Assembly: GCA_014526335.1 (NCBI GenBank)
Contig: JACTAT010000021.1
Coordinates: forward strand, 2,464,501 to 2,528,500
Length of the DNA: 64,000 nt
Direction: 5' to 3'
From: Chrysaora quinquecirrha
Taxonomy: Eukaryota > Cnidaria > Scyphozoa > Semaeostomeae > Pelagiidae
In this document: in pieces, positions 1 to 12,600 of the stretch
Numbering within the stretch: the stretch's first letter is position 1
How the letters are laid out: each line of letters starts with the position of its first letter
Notes under the pieces: model-generated
Told to the model about the DNA's origin: nothing
Database searches by the model: none
What the model saw: only the letters and a program-made list of their open reading frames with translations
Translations under genes and position numbers: made by a program

Positions 1-1756
1 ACAACCATTTACATGAAAAATTGAATTGAATGGCCTAATTCACAGAGAAGTTCTTTCTCAGCAACCTAGACTTATGACCTTCCTCCCACTCTTTCGGGAA
101 CAGCGTCTAACAACAACAACAACATACAGATGTTTCTTCAGAGTACTATGAAGCAAACAGTAACCTGTTGTTGTGGTTGTTCGGATAATTGTTTGTTGTT
201 GTTTGCGAATAGTACGACTCGTGTAATAAGTCTATCAGCGACCTACTCTATCTATATGAGATTAGCCAAAGGACCGGAAACTACCACTCGTGGGACAAGT
301 CTACTTAGAACCAAGCGACCCCCAGGCAGCTTGGTTCAGTAAAGAATCTGCTACCGCTAAGGTTGCTCTTGTTGCTAAAAACCGTTGTTGTTGTAATTAT
401 AAAGAAAGGGACCAAAGGGAGCAATAAAATTCTACACAAAATTTTTCAACTTGTTTCAGCTCGCTTCTTCGTTCCCTTTGTTGATTTTTTGCATGTTGAT
501 CATAAATTTGATGGTAATAGGATTAGATTGTTTTAATTCATAAAATATTCTTCATTTCAAGGCTGAAAATCCGGATTAAAAGTTTGTTTACGAGAAATAA
601 TCCGAGTTCTCCAGTAATGTAAACATTGAATGTAACTATGAACAGCTCTCTCTGAGGTAATCGCCGGTAGCGTGGGCAAGAGGGGGCAAGAGAGGGGCAG
701 TCACCCTCTCCAATTATCGCCAAGAAAAGGCTAAATCTGGTGTAAACAGTAAAAGTGTGTTCTTAAAATCACGCCCTAATTTTCATTGACCACGCCCTTT
801 TGCTTCTCCGATGTTAGATATCTGGCAACGCACTGGTACTCGAAATAGTACAAAATATGTAGTCGTTGTACTAATGTGCGACCTATCTCTTACGACATTT
901 TTGCGAAAAACGCCTGCCTCCTATCAAAATATTCAGAATTATTTCAAAATGATTGCCAAGGCAATTCTCAGCAACATGCATAATAATCTCAACTTCAGAA
1001 ATATAAATACTGATTCACCAAGCGGCGTGGCGAGACAAGAAAACTGGGGGATAAAATTGCAAAGTGTAGGGTTAATAAGATATACCCAATAATGGTTATT
1101 GAATTTTCGAATTACAACCAAAGATATCTTTCCAGAATGGGGAGGCAATTCACCCCCTCCCCCCAGGATAAGACGTTTTGCTCTGTTAGGAGTACAGATT
1201 TTTGGTTCTAAGACGGCACATAAACCTGGAGACATCATTCAAATCATTATTCTGAGATTTCTATCGCAAACTGATTTTAACAGGCTTTCCTGTTGAATGC
1301 GGCGGGGTCAGAAACTCGGCAAATTGGCCCGACCCGGATCGGATTACTTCATATAATCAGACCCTCAAACCACGAAATAACCAGCCAGAATAGGAAACCC
1401 ATCCGTCAGCAGACAGAAGCGATCGTTTTATTTCATTGCAACATATTGAACTTTGAGGTTCCAACAGTTTCTCAACGCATTCGATAGATGATTGATACAC
1501 ATTATAATCAAATCGCTAACTTATTAAATAAGAAATCCAACACAGACAAAGGCGGGGAACAAGCGAATAAGATCAAAGCAAATAGGTCTGAATATTATCA
1601 GTATTAAGCTATCCACCCTCAAGAAATGTGAAGCATCTATGCGAGGTTATTCACCTAAGCTACACTCACTCTTCATCCCACCCTTTAAAAAAACAACAGC
1701 AACATAAGCAACAACAGCAACAACAAGTCCTTTGCTCTATGGTAAAGGGTTGTTTT
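1..1756. other. No gene recognised
   Basis: Contains CAACAACAACAAC-rich stretches. A repeat (TAACAACAACAACAACATAC) is shared in reverse with about 26895 and 37745. No exon with consistent signals was seen. Confidence 0.5.
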
Positions 1757-2041
1757 AGGCCCTGGCCTAACAATCAAACATTATTTGGCAAACATTTGAG
1801 ATTTGCTTAACAGGCAATGTTTGACCGTTTGGCCACGTCGAAAACATTGCTTGGTAAGCAGAATTCCTTCAGTAATGTTTTTGAAAAGCTTCAAAAACAC
1901 GTTTGTGTCAGGTAAAAATGTTTGACGAGCAATGTTTTGTGACGTGGCGTGACGTGGTCAAACACTCAAACAATGTGAATGTGTTTCACAAGCGAATCTC
2001 AAATGTTTGGCAAACAATATTTGATCGTTTGGCCAGGGCCT
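1757..2041. mobile_element. MITE family A (GGCCCTGGC ends), copy 1
   Basis: Ends AGGCCCTGGCC and GGCCAGGGCCT, with internal inverted copies of CAAACATT and TTTGACAAGCAA-type words. No coding capacity. The flanks share TTTA/TTTA, compatible with a TA or similar target duplication. Confidence 0.85.
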
Positions 2042-3555
2042 TTAGAGCATTAAACGATGCAACTCAATAATGAGAACTACGCAACATTTTTGTTTTGGAT
2101 GATGCTGATACAGTAAAAAGCTTTCTTTGTTTCAAGTCGAAATCATGTTTTCGGTATCCCAAACTAAGTATTTTGAAAGAGATTGTTTTCGTTTTCTAAT
2201 ATCAGCAATGTGAAGGCTTAGAATAGATTGAATACTCCAGCAGATCTCCAAAGAACAAACATAAATATCAACTTAAAGAGATTATCACGGTATTCCAAGG
2301 GCTTATCTAGACTGACTCGACACGAGAACACAAAATACCACACACAATCATACTGCATGCTGTGCTGGAAGAAGCAAAAAAAGAGTGCTTTACAAAAGGG
2401 AGCACCAAATACAACTTCATGACAGCAGTGTCGGTTACAGTACAAAAGTTCACAGGAAGACTAATACTAGCCAGTATAAGGACATCGTTTTCGGCATGGG
2501 GGAGTAGATTAGCTGAAGTAAACTGTGATCTTTCGGGGAGAAAGGGGTGAATGGAGAATGGGGTAAAAGGGTATCTTTCGATCTACAAGTAAAGCTCCCG
2601 CTATGGGGGCCGACAAATTATTAAAAATACAACCTTTTCGTGAAAATCTTTAACATTGTGACAAATCCTTCGAAATCTTCAGAAATCATTTGCTTTTATG
2701 GGAAAACTTTGAGATTGCTTGCTAAGAATCTTGTGTGATCAGGAGTATAAGAAGCGGAAACGTTTGGGAAAGGGGAAAAATGATTTGACAATATGGGATT
2801 AGAAAGGATGAGGGGTGCAAGAGAATGTTGATATATTCCTTGGCTTTTAGAGAAAAGTAGAACATGAAACAAATTATAGATTCTCATTCGTTTTTGCGTC
2901 CATCAAGTCAATTAAGTAGCCAAAATAAAAAAGACTTATTCTAAAGACTTCTATGTAGTGAGTTAAGGTGGCAGAGAAGAGTTCTTGGGAAAAAGAAAAA
3001 GAATCTGAAGAGAGAAAGAGGAAACAGGAATCTGCAAGAAAAACTAAGGTTGCAAAATATCGATTTCTAATTTTTTCCAGTGAGTAATAACTTGATCAGC
3101 ATCTTGTAGTAAGATTAAATTAGTATTCATACCATCATGTTGTGCTTTTTTATTTATTTTATGAATAAGCTGCTGATGGGATCAACATAAAAACAATGCA
3201 GATGTACTCAAAAATAAACTTAAGACAAAAACAGGAAATTGGCAACAGGGTCCAGACACTATGATTAGCAACGCCCTACACGTAGTAAATGCTTTTGAAT
3301 GGTTTTAAGATATTTGTAGCCACGTCCAGCAAAAGAAACCTCTAACTAACACGACATCAATGGTCGTATTGATTATTGTTTATCAAGAAAACATTTCTGA
3401 GGCAGAGGATATTCTAAATTCGTCATTTTCCTGAAAGGATGTCTAGTACAGTAGAGTTAACCACAGACCCCATCCAGGGATAATAAATGTAGAAAAAGTA
3501 AACTGAAAGGTCTAGAGGAGAACTCGCATGGAGCCCCTTCATTTTTCATTTCAAA
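2042..3555. other. No gene recognised
   Basis: AT-rich single-copy-looking DNA. A plus-strand open stretch near 2340-2480 (AVLEEAKKECFTKG) looks slightly protein-like, but nothing supports an exon. Confidence 0.4.
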
Positions 3556-4360
3556 TTGTGGGAAATACTCGGCAAGTTATCGCTATTCAAACTAGAGACT
3601 CAAAGTCCTTATAAAGATCTTTTTTATAAAGATCTTACACTCTTTTTTATAAAGATCTTAAAGGACCTTAAATGTAGAAGGCCCGAAAATTTAAAGCACT
3701 TATATTACATTTTTTTTAATAAGCAACTTGACTTTCGTCCAGCCCTCAAAGTTGCTTAAAATTTTAGACATTTCAGCCCTCAAAGTTGCTTAAAGGTTGC
3801 TTAACCTTTTTTACCTAACAATCACCCCTGACTTTGCAGGTCAAAATCGTCGACTGTTAGGCCTATAACACAACTTTTGGGAGACAGTAGCTAAATTGGA
3901 AAACGTTAGCTAAAGAACTTCAACATGCAAAACAAACAATGTCCTAACAACAAGAAAGCGTACAAGCTTGGTTGTTTGACTTCTTAGTTGCTTACAGAAT
4001 TCAATTGAACCCTCAAGTTGATTAATGTTAAGGTCAGTTCAGCCCTAGTTGCTTATTGAGCGGTTGCTTATTAAAAAAATAAGTGTATTACATTTAAAAT
4101 GGTGGGAAATACTCGGCAAGTTATCGCCATTCAAACTAGAGACTCGAAGTCCTCCTAATATACTGACATACACGCTTTTTTACAAAGAACAATAAGGAAC
4201 TTAAATGTAGAAGGTCCGAAAATTTATGAAACTAAATATGCAGTTAGAATTAAGGAACTATTAAGAAACTTTTGGGACTACAATTAAATCAAAAGATATC
4301 TAGAAATAAGGAATTCAAAAAAACTAGGCCTTGAGCTAGGTTTTTCATCAAAAAGTATCT
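3556..4360. mobile_element. Family C-related sequence duplicated around MITE B copy 1
   Basis: TGGGAAATACTCGGCAAG occurs at 3557 and 4101, each followed by the same 50 bases and by AATGTAGAAGG(C/T)CCGAAAATTT. The left copy carries the word TAAAGATCTT three times. The right copy carries TAAGGAAC and further family C body to about 4360. Confidence 0.7.
3708..4080. mobile_element. MITE family B (TAAGCAAC word), copy 1
   Basis: Starts TTTTTTTTAATAAGCAACTTG and ends GGTTGCTTATTAAAAAAAT. CCTCAAAGTTGCTTAA and CCCTCAAGTTG-type words recur inside. It sits between two direct copies of a flanking sequence (3557-3700 and 4101-4235). Confidence 0.8.
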
Positions 4361-4865
4361 ACTGACAAGTGACAGCAACAACAAACTATACATGAACTTC
4401 TACGACAGTGAAACTATACTAAAGACTCGAGACTGGCAGATTGACTGAATTCTTAATGCTAATAAATGAGCTGGTACAATTTAATTGATTGTAAAAACTA
4501 ATTATCTATCATTTAACTTTCTTCGCTTTGATTTAACATTTTCTTATACACATTCTTTCTCAATTTAGTGACCACATGATGACATAAATCCATACGACAC
4601 AAGTCTTAGATGGTTCTTTAGCTATCATTTAAAATTGGTGGTCTAGGCAACTACTTTCGCTCTGACTGATGGACATTTAACGTATCATTTAGCTGGCTGA
4701 TTGACATTTATTTTTACTGGACTTTTGCATTTGCCATCTTCTTCTGTCCTCTGCATGTCGACTCCTTGTACTTCGTCCCACTATTCCCAAACAATAACGA
4801 CAACTCTTATCAAGTTTGCGCTACTTTTGGACTCGATTATCCCCTTTATCTCCCTTTACTTTGGA

Positions 4866-4953
4866 AATGATGCTGATAATGATGACAATGTTGCTGATGA
4901 TGATGATGATGATGATGATTATGCTGATGATGACATTGATGATGATGATGATC

Positions 4954-4988
<35 letters not shown>

Positions 4989-5270
4989 ATTGAGGATCAT
5001 GAAAATTAAAATGATTATGATTATGATAATGATGACATTGTTGCTGATGATGATGATTATGATGATGATGAAGATGAAAATGATGATGATGAAGATGATG
5101 TTGGTGATGATGATGATGATGATGATGATGATGGTGTTGATGATGATGATGATTATAATGATGATGACATTGTTGATGATGATGATGATCATGATGATCA
5201 TGATCATGATCATGATCATGATCATGATGATATTGATGGAGATGATACAATGATAATGATGTTGATATTT
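4866..5270 (+). repeat. ATG/GAT trinucleotide array
   Basis: Long runs of GATGAT, with interruptions (GATTATGAT, GACATTG) and a hexamer block ATGATC near 5190-5226. Several reading frames stay open (poly-Met, poly-Asp, poly-Ile), which is expected of the repeat and not coding. AACAACAGC repeats follow to about 5340. Confidence 0.95.
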
Positions 5271-5344
5271 ATATTGATGACGACAACAATTACCAACAAC
5301 AGCATAAACAACAACAACAGCATAAACAACAGCAGCAACTTAGT

Positions 5345-6200
5345 TGCCATTTACTCAGAAAATTTTGAGCCCCCAGAGATTCGACTCAAGGCAATGATAA
5401 GCATAATTTAGCACAATCTCTACAGGAATGGTGAAGAAGAAATAGGCGGATCCTTCGATGATATATATTGACAACACAAGCTTGTTGATTAGGGAATAGA
5501 TATATATTGATTAAAATTTACGAATTTATGGTTTTGATTTTAATCAGGCGTTTGTTAGGTGATAGGAATGTTTGAACATCTTAAGGAATGATGGATGTCA
5601 CGAGAGAACGTGCGAGAACGTGGATAGAAGTTATAATTGCAATCCAATTTCGATAAACATGCAACAAACATCATTGTGATGAGAGGTCTTCCTACTCGAG
5701 GTTTGGTTTTACAAAGAAAATACCGTTTGGATGAAAAAATTTCCTCATGAACCTATCACAATGGTTCCGCATGTGCTATTCCTTCCTTCTCGAGAAAACT
5801 CCTTTAAAATCCAGGAAAATCTCTCTGTGCAAAAAAACTCCTCACGCTGTTGTATTGGAATGTTTGCCGATGGGTCTTATTAGAAATTCCAAGCGTGAAA
5901 GGATAACATATCAAACAAATCAAAATTCCCTTAGACCAAGTAAACAATGTAGACTTACAGTATTGCACTAGTCTGATGTTCCGAGTTCAGCTCATAAAGT
6001 CTAGACCAACAACTACAGAAAAGTCTATGACTACAGAAAATCGCTTGCATGGATCCAAATCACTACATTGATTCAAATCGCGAGTTTCAGCAGCCTTCTG
6101 ACAACAACAACAACAACAGCAACAACAACTTAAGGTGGTAGCTGCGATAACAGGGACTCGAATAATAAGTGTAAAAACAAATCATCACAACACTAAACTG
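5345..6200. other. No gene recognised
   Basis: AT-rich sequence with an AACAACAACAACAGC run near 6105. It lies 3' of the TSR gene. Confidence 0.5.
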
Positions 6201-6206
6201 ATCTCC

Positions 6207-6266
6207 TCAAAATTCTCTGCTGTCGCCGGCTTCTTCCTTACTTACTTCCCCGGTCGCCTCATACGC
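6207..6266 (-). CDS. Possible alternative last exon of the TSR gene
   Basis: If the donor after codon GAG at 6486 is used, a short exon with acceptor TTGAG is in phase 0. It encodes AYEATGEVSKEEAGDSREF and a stop. It lies beyond the two polyadenylation signals at 6328-6361, so it could only belong to a longer transcript. Supported only by splice signals, phase and a plausible acidic tail. Confidence 0.3.
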   Translation of the reverse strand, partial: AYEATGEVSKEEAGDSREF

Positions 6267-6327
6267 CTCAACAGCAATTAGCAAGATACTCTATTGTCGG
6301 TTTGGTCATATGCACTGTCTATGCTTC

Positions 6328-6361
6328 TTTATTCATTGATGTCCCGGCTTCTATATTTATT
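6328..6361 (-). terminator. Two AATAAA polyadenylation signals
   Basis: On the minus strand, AATAAA occurs at 6356-6361 and again at 6328-6333, about 75-105 bases past the read-through stop codon of the TSR gene. Two canonical signals in the right place support transcript ends here. Confidence 0.5.
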
Positions 6362-6434
6362 AGCGCCCACGGCGCTTAATCGAGGAAATATAGTGGTATG
6401 CTTGGATGGCAGTAGTAAAAGAATGACGTCATGT

Positions 6435-6687
6435 TCAACCGATGCCCAAAGACATGCAAATTGAAAAGAATAGAAATAAACATACCTCAGACCAACCAAG
6501 AAAAACAGAATATGGCAGACAATCGATTTCATTGCAGACCTCGCTCTCTATCGGTTTCTCTTGGTGATGACATTTCGAAATATCCGCGGCAATCTTTAAT
6601 TGGCCTCGAGATACGCATTCTAGTGATCTCCTTCGGGTGCCACTTCCACAGTCTCTCGTGCAGTTTGACCATTCTTTTGCTTGCCAT
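6435..6687 (-). CDS. TSR-protein exon 4: complete TSP1 repeat and C-terminus
   Basis: The acceptor is TTTTTCAG. The exon opens WQAKEWSNCTRDCGSGTRRR and continues to NEIDC, a full thrombospondin type 1 repeat. After GWSE (6486) there is a good donor, GTATGT. Without splicing, the frame continues 16 residues (VCLFLFF...) to TGA at 6435. Confidence 0.75.
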
Positions 6688-9600
6688 CTGAAAAATCAGA
6701 AAAAAATAAAGAGAATCAGCATAAAGTCAGAAACGGGCCTTACTTGTTAACTCGTTTACAATTCGTGGCAAGGCATGCCCTGGATGTCCCAGTAAAACTA
6801 TTATTGATCAACTAGCTGACCATGCCAATTGCAGTGGAGAAGACATACCTACATTAATGAAAAATAAAGAAAACTGGAAGCAAAGAGTCAAGAAAATTCG
6901 AGAAAACTCCTCGCGATGATGATGATTAAATTGTGTTAGCACAATTGATAAAGCATTAAAGAAAGCAAAAGCAACATATCTTGCTTGTTTTTGATTGTCC
7001 AGCAAAGTTTTGGATGCGGCCAAACGCTCAAACATTGCTTGATGAGCAAATTTCAGATGTTTCGCAAACTGTTTGATCAAACATTGAAACAATATTTCGC
7101 AATGCTTTTGAAAAAGTTCCCAAACATTTTCGCTGGACAAAAGCAAAACTTTTTGACGAGCAAAGTTTTATGACGTGGCCAAACGGTAAAACATTTTGAC
7201 ATGCAAGCGTAAAATGTTTGACAAACAATGTTTGATCGTTTTGCCAGGGCCTTTGACAAACAATGTTTGATCGTTTGATCGTTTGCTCATCTTTGAAACA
7301 ATTTGCACCTGATAAAACGTTAAACGTATTCTTCGCTTTCACTCCACTCGAGTGGCTTTTGAATTAGGATGGCTAAATCTGTGTTTTACTGTTAAATTTA
7401 TTAATTGTGATGAATTGTACTAAGTGAACGAACAAACGAAATACTGTCGGAAGAGCCTGCTGAAGGCTAAACTGTTTTTAATAGCTTCATATTAAACGGA
7501 TAATGACTTTTGAATCGTCGGATTTTGGTTTGCTAATGATAGTATGAATTTTAATCAAATCTTCCTAAAATATGCTGATCAGATAATATTCACTGAAAAA
7601 ATTGAAGTTAAAATTTCTATCGAGACTTTCAAAACATAGACTTGAACATAGGACCTCAGCTCATATTTCAAACCCTTACAGGTGCCCGGGGGGGGGGGGT
7701 ACTTCATTGTTCAAATGACTAGACGTGCCGCCCAGTTTTTCCAAACCCACCCATGTCTACCGATAAATTCTGCTCCTCGTGGTACCCATGTATAGAAAAA
7801 ACAACGAAATTTTTTACCCGTTTGTACCAATATCTTAAATGTTTGAACCCAATTTAACGCCTGAGGTAACTCTAAATGCGGCGAAAAGGCATCTGCGCTG
7901 AAAACTAAAACGCACTTTTTATCAAGCTTTTCAAAGCAATGCATGTCTAAAATTTTTTATATATTTTACTACCCATGTTTAGAGATTCTTTACGAATAAT
8001 CAACCCATATGTAGGGAAATTGGCGCTGAAAAAGTTACCCATTTGGGCCGCACGTTTAGTATATTGAACAATGGAAGTACCCCCTATTCTTTTGCTTGAC
8101 TAAACTATATTTGACAAAACAGTTTTCTTACCTATACAAGCAAGATTGTTTGTCTTTGCAGCTGTTGAGGTGGATTGATGATTCGTCAAGCTCATTGCAA
8201 AATGAATTGGATGCAAATTCTCCCCTCTCTTCATCAACACAACCAAGCAGTATCGTTTCTGTACCTAAAATTCAACAATGAAATGTATAGTGTAAAGTTA
8301 ACTTTAGCTTCTTAGCTCACTTTGAGTCCAAAAATATTACTGTTGCGTGGAAGATTTTCATAGTGCATTTTCGAATTTTCAAGTAACAATAAGGCCGAGA
8401 AAGTCTTATAACTCTCATAATGCGCTTCTTATTACCAATAACATACGGTCTGTGTCTGCATTATGAGAGAGTGGGTTAGTAGAATCTCAGCAGGACAACC
8501 CTGTCAGTCCATAAGTCAAATCCTCCCACAAGAGTTCTCCAGTATTTAAATGGTATTTAGGGGGAAATGTGTGCAGTGGATATGTATTGGTTGTGCCACA
8601 GTTGCTGCAAGTATTGTATTTATTATAATCTGATCATAATCATTATAATCATAAACACAACTATAATCATTACGGAGACATATGACAGCAATAATCTTTA
8701 TAAAAATCATGATTGCAATCATAGTAAGAGACATATAATCATAATCACAATCAAAACTCAGCCATAATCATAGTCATAACCATTATCATTATCATACTCA
8801 TGATCATTATCATCATCATAATCACTATTATCATCAAAACAATCCAATCATAATCATACTAAGAATCATAATCATTTTTGCCATCATCATCACAATTATT
8901 GTAATCATAATCACAATCATAATCACAATCACTATCATCACAATCATTATCATAATCAGAATCACAATCATAACCATAATCAAATTCATATCCACAAACA
9001 AAATCAAAATCACTACCAAAATCATCATCATCATCATCATCATTGATTAAACATTATAGAATGTGAAAAAGAAATTAAGTCTAAATTGGTATGTCTGCAA
9101 AAATTTTCACTGAAAGCTCCCACATGATTGGCTCAAACCTTCCCTGTTCTCTGGGAGAAAATTCCTTGATGTGTTTCAAGCTGTCTTTGCAAATCCGTCA
9201 TCAAAATTATTATTTTATTTGGGTCAGAAAAATTATTCCAAAACCTTAATTATATAAAAGTAATTACATTTGTAACATCTTACTCAAGTTTTCAAAAAAA
9301 CAATGACCTAGGACCTAAATTTGATTATTGGGAAACTAATGACCTAGACTTTATAATTTGAAGGAACCCAAGGAATTACTATCAATTATTTGAAATCTAG
9401 TTAACTGGTAAAATTTGAGTCTTTATGATAAAAACATAATCAATTTAATAAGAATTAGCTATCTTTTAGAAGCAGATTCAAGGAGTTGAAGGCTAGTGTG
9501 GGTGAAGCCAAGCATCAGAGGTGTTCAACTGAAGATGTAGATGAAATGGTGTTTTAGCGCCAGTTGCTAGGATCTCAGTACTTGGTTAACTAATCGAGAC

Positions 9601-12600
9601 CTCGACCCTGGCTGTGACACAACCTTGGCTGGGCTGCAACCCTGATCGCACTGACCTTCTGGCACCTAAAGTCAGCCGAACTACACCAGGATAACAGAGC
9701 CAGAGGCACCCAAAGCAAGGCATCAGAATACCAGGCAGTGGGGGCAGAAGCAACAAATTCAGGGCAAAAAAATAGGAAACTCAGGGCACAGGGGGCAATA
9801 ACCCTTACTGCCCTGTGTTTCTGGCACCCCTAGCCACAGTACTTTCAACGCACAGCCAATTTTTGCCAAAAGCAACAGCTTGTGTCTATAGTGTCTTCCA
9901 TCATTTTTAGCCCAGTCTACAGAGTATTTCAGTTCTCGACAAGATCTGTTACATGGAGAAGCACATTTCAATTGTTCTTTTCTATTGTACTATTTTTTAT
10001 ATTGTGCCTGCACATGGTGCTGGGTTTTAGCCACCACCACAGATTCCCATCAAAAGTTCTGGAGGCAAACATTTTGGAGTCAAAGATCAAAGCAAGACTG
10101 CCAGAGCCGGGGTTTCAATTTTTGCATTTTCCCAAACAGACTGTCAACTTAAACTGGCACTGGTACCTATGTTGAACATTACCAAGAAACACCAGCACAC
10201 AGGAAAACTAAATTCATTATAAATATTTCTGCCATTTTCATTTTGGCAAAAATCTGCTAGATGCTTCCACCCTCGATATTAAACCCCTTGCTGGGAATGC
10301 AGTGTTGTGTTGTGTTGGCTTGCCCCACAGTCATGATATTGTGCGAATGAGTGAGCCATATAATTGCAGGTTTTGGTTGTTTAAGGTGAGAATAATAGCT
10401 TGTCTACTTTATTTTTCCGACAACAATTTTCTTCTGTCAAAAGTTAGGCCTATTTTTCCTTTATAGTATATCTACAAAAAGCAAAATCAATCCTTCAAAC
10501 TCACCTTTTTTGCAATCACAGGAACTGTATCGTCTTAGTTTCTGGGCGACAAAGTTTTGTTCAGCCTAATGAAAAGGGAGAAGAGAAAATGAAAGAGAAT
10601 TGAGATCGCTTTTCTCTCGCAGCAAACGCCATCATGCCGCCATGAAAAACAAAACTGATTGGAAACTCAACAACGAGGTTGGCACTAGAACGTGGTCGAC
10701 CTGCGCTGATGCTAATAAAGACCTTCTCAAAGAGGTCTAGGTCGGCGCAACACTTTTCTGGAAAATGGTAGACATCTTGAATAAGGGTATCCTCTCCGCG
10801 TGCAACGACCTTGGTTGCATTCCCTTTAGGAGAGGTTGTGCAGCAGATTTTACTTCTAATTCACGAATAATAGAAGAAAAAGAGAGAAAATGAATGTGGG
10901 ACAGTAAATGCAAAAATACCTGTGGAAAATCAGAAAATAAGATGCAAGTAACTCACAAAAAGAAAGTCCTTGATTAAATGCCTCCTGGGGTAGATTAACC
11001 GGGACTTGAGTCTTTTCTCCCACTCTGACTCTTTTTAGACGTGAATTTGAAGCAAAATTTCCCGCAATAACTCTCCTGAAACGACCGCTATTCCGGTCTT
11101 TTTTGCATATGGAGAGGAGAGCAACTCCTTACTCAATTGCAACCTTATGTGAGAAGCAAAAATTTGATCCGTTATGGAGGTTGGACATTCCCCACACCGG
11201 TGGCTAGTGTGGAAGAGTTACATAGAATAGAGAATAACAACTGTTCTGCCCTCATAACGTGTTTCATGTACCGTGTAACATGTATCGCCTCACTTGAGGG
11301 CGATAGTTTAAGCGGTCTCGGTTTGGTGGGACTGGGACTCAGGAAATACATCTAATAGATATGTATAAAACCTCCAGAAATTCTTAAACCTATTTCGACA
11401 ATTGGTCCAGACTACTTTAATGTAATAAACAGTTTATATCATTTCCTGTTTTCAAAGTAAGAGTTAATTCAAAATTAACATCGATAAACTCAAAATCCGA
11501 TGGGAGGAATCTCAAATTAAGGCCACGGACCTTTGGCAAATTTACACATTTTGTAAAGGAAATCTAAATATTCATTTCAACATATAAAGCCATCTCAAAT
11601 AGACAAAAAGCTATAATGAATACGGAGAAGGTAAAGACAGGGTTTGTAAGGACAGCTTCGCAAAAAGGTTCAGCTATACTTCCAAAATTAGCTGAAGGCG
11701 TCTCGAATTTTATATCTAAGTGCCAGTGGAACATAATCCTCCGTTCCTGTAGATTTATTTTCATCGCAGAGAAGTTATTGATTTACATAATGAACATCGC
11801 GAAGCAGTCAGCGAAGAGAGTTTGTGTCTGCGGGGTAGTAAGATATGAAATATCAAAAACTTTTAAAGAAAATTCGCAACTTTGATAGAAACAAAACAGG
11901 TCTTGCCTTGTGTGAAATTGCGAACAACAACAACATTTCGTATATTCGAAAACCTTCCTTGGACCGGACAGGACCGGATCAACAATCGCTTTTGTTTTAC
12001 CTCCATTTCACCTAACCATATGAATGGGTGAGACTCGTCCCTTTCATATGACTCCTACCTTTCTTAACCTTTATGCCGAATGCTAAAACGGAGTTCGAGT
12101 TAGTGGCATACCCGGTATGCCACTAACTCGAACTCATACCACTATAAATAGGAATCGAACCTGGACTGAGTGGACAGGTAAAGAGGTTACTCTGAGGTAA
12201 AGAGCTTACTCTGAGGTAAAGAGCTCAATGAAATCGTCAAGTAACTCTCAAAGTCATTCAACCCAAAGCTCTTCTCCCATTTGACTTTGTGTTTCGACTT
12301 TGTTATGCTTCTTCAATATCCTACATATGTACAGTATATGTTTGTCATGAATACTAGGACAGACTTTCCACTAGTGGCATTTGGCATACCATTATATATT
12401 GATTTGACCAGCCGAAACACTAAGTCAAACGAGTGGAGAGCATTGGGCTGTATGATTTGGAGAGTTACCCGACGATTTCAACGAGCTGTTTGGTTCATAA
12501 TGTACAGTGTAAAATATGCGAACAAGGCGAACAAACTAAAAAGCCATGATCGAGGTCTCGTTAGCTCATCTACTAATAAGATCCAAGCGACTGGTGCTAA

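Noticed and set aside
4816..5253. Poly-Met, poly-Ile, poly-His and poly-Asp frames in the ATG/ATC arrays
   Set aside because: Every frame of the trinucleotide is open. Composition is explained by the microsatellite alone, and the same holds at 13.2-13.7, 28.8-29.2 and 39.6-40.2 kb.
6808..7342. Minus-strand frames of 104-112 aa near 7 kb
   Set aside because: They overlap a family A MITE and an intron of the TSR gene. Similar frames appear in other copies of the MITE.
10630..10740. Plus-strand ATG frame (MKNKTDWKLNNEVGTR...) near 10.65 kb
   Set aside because: Only 32 codons, within a region with inverted repeat words (GTCGACCTGCGC and GGTCGGCGCAA), in the intron of the TSR gene on the other strand.
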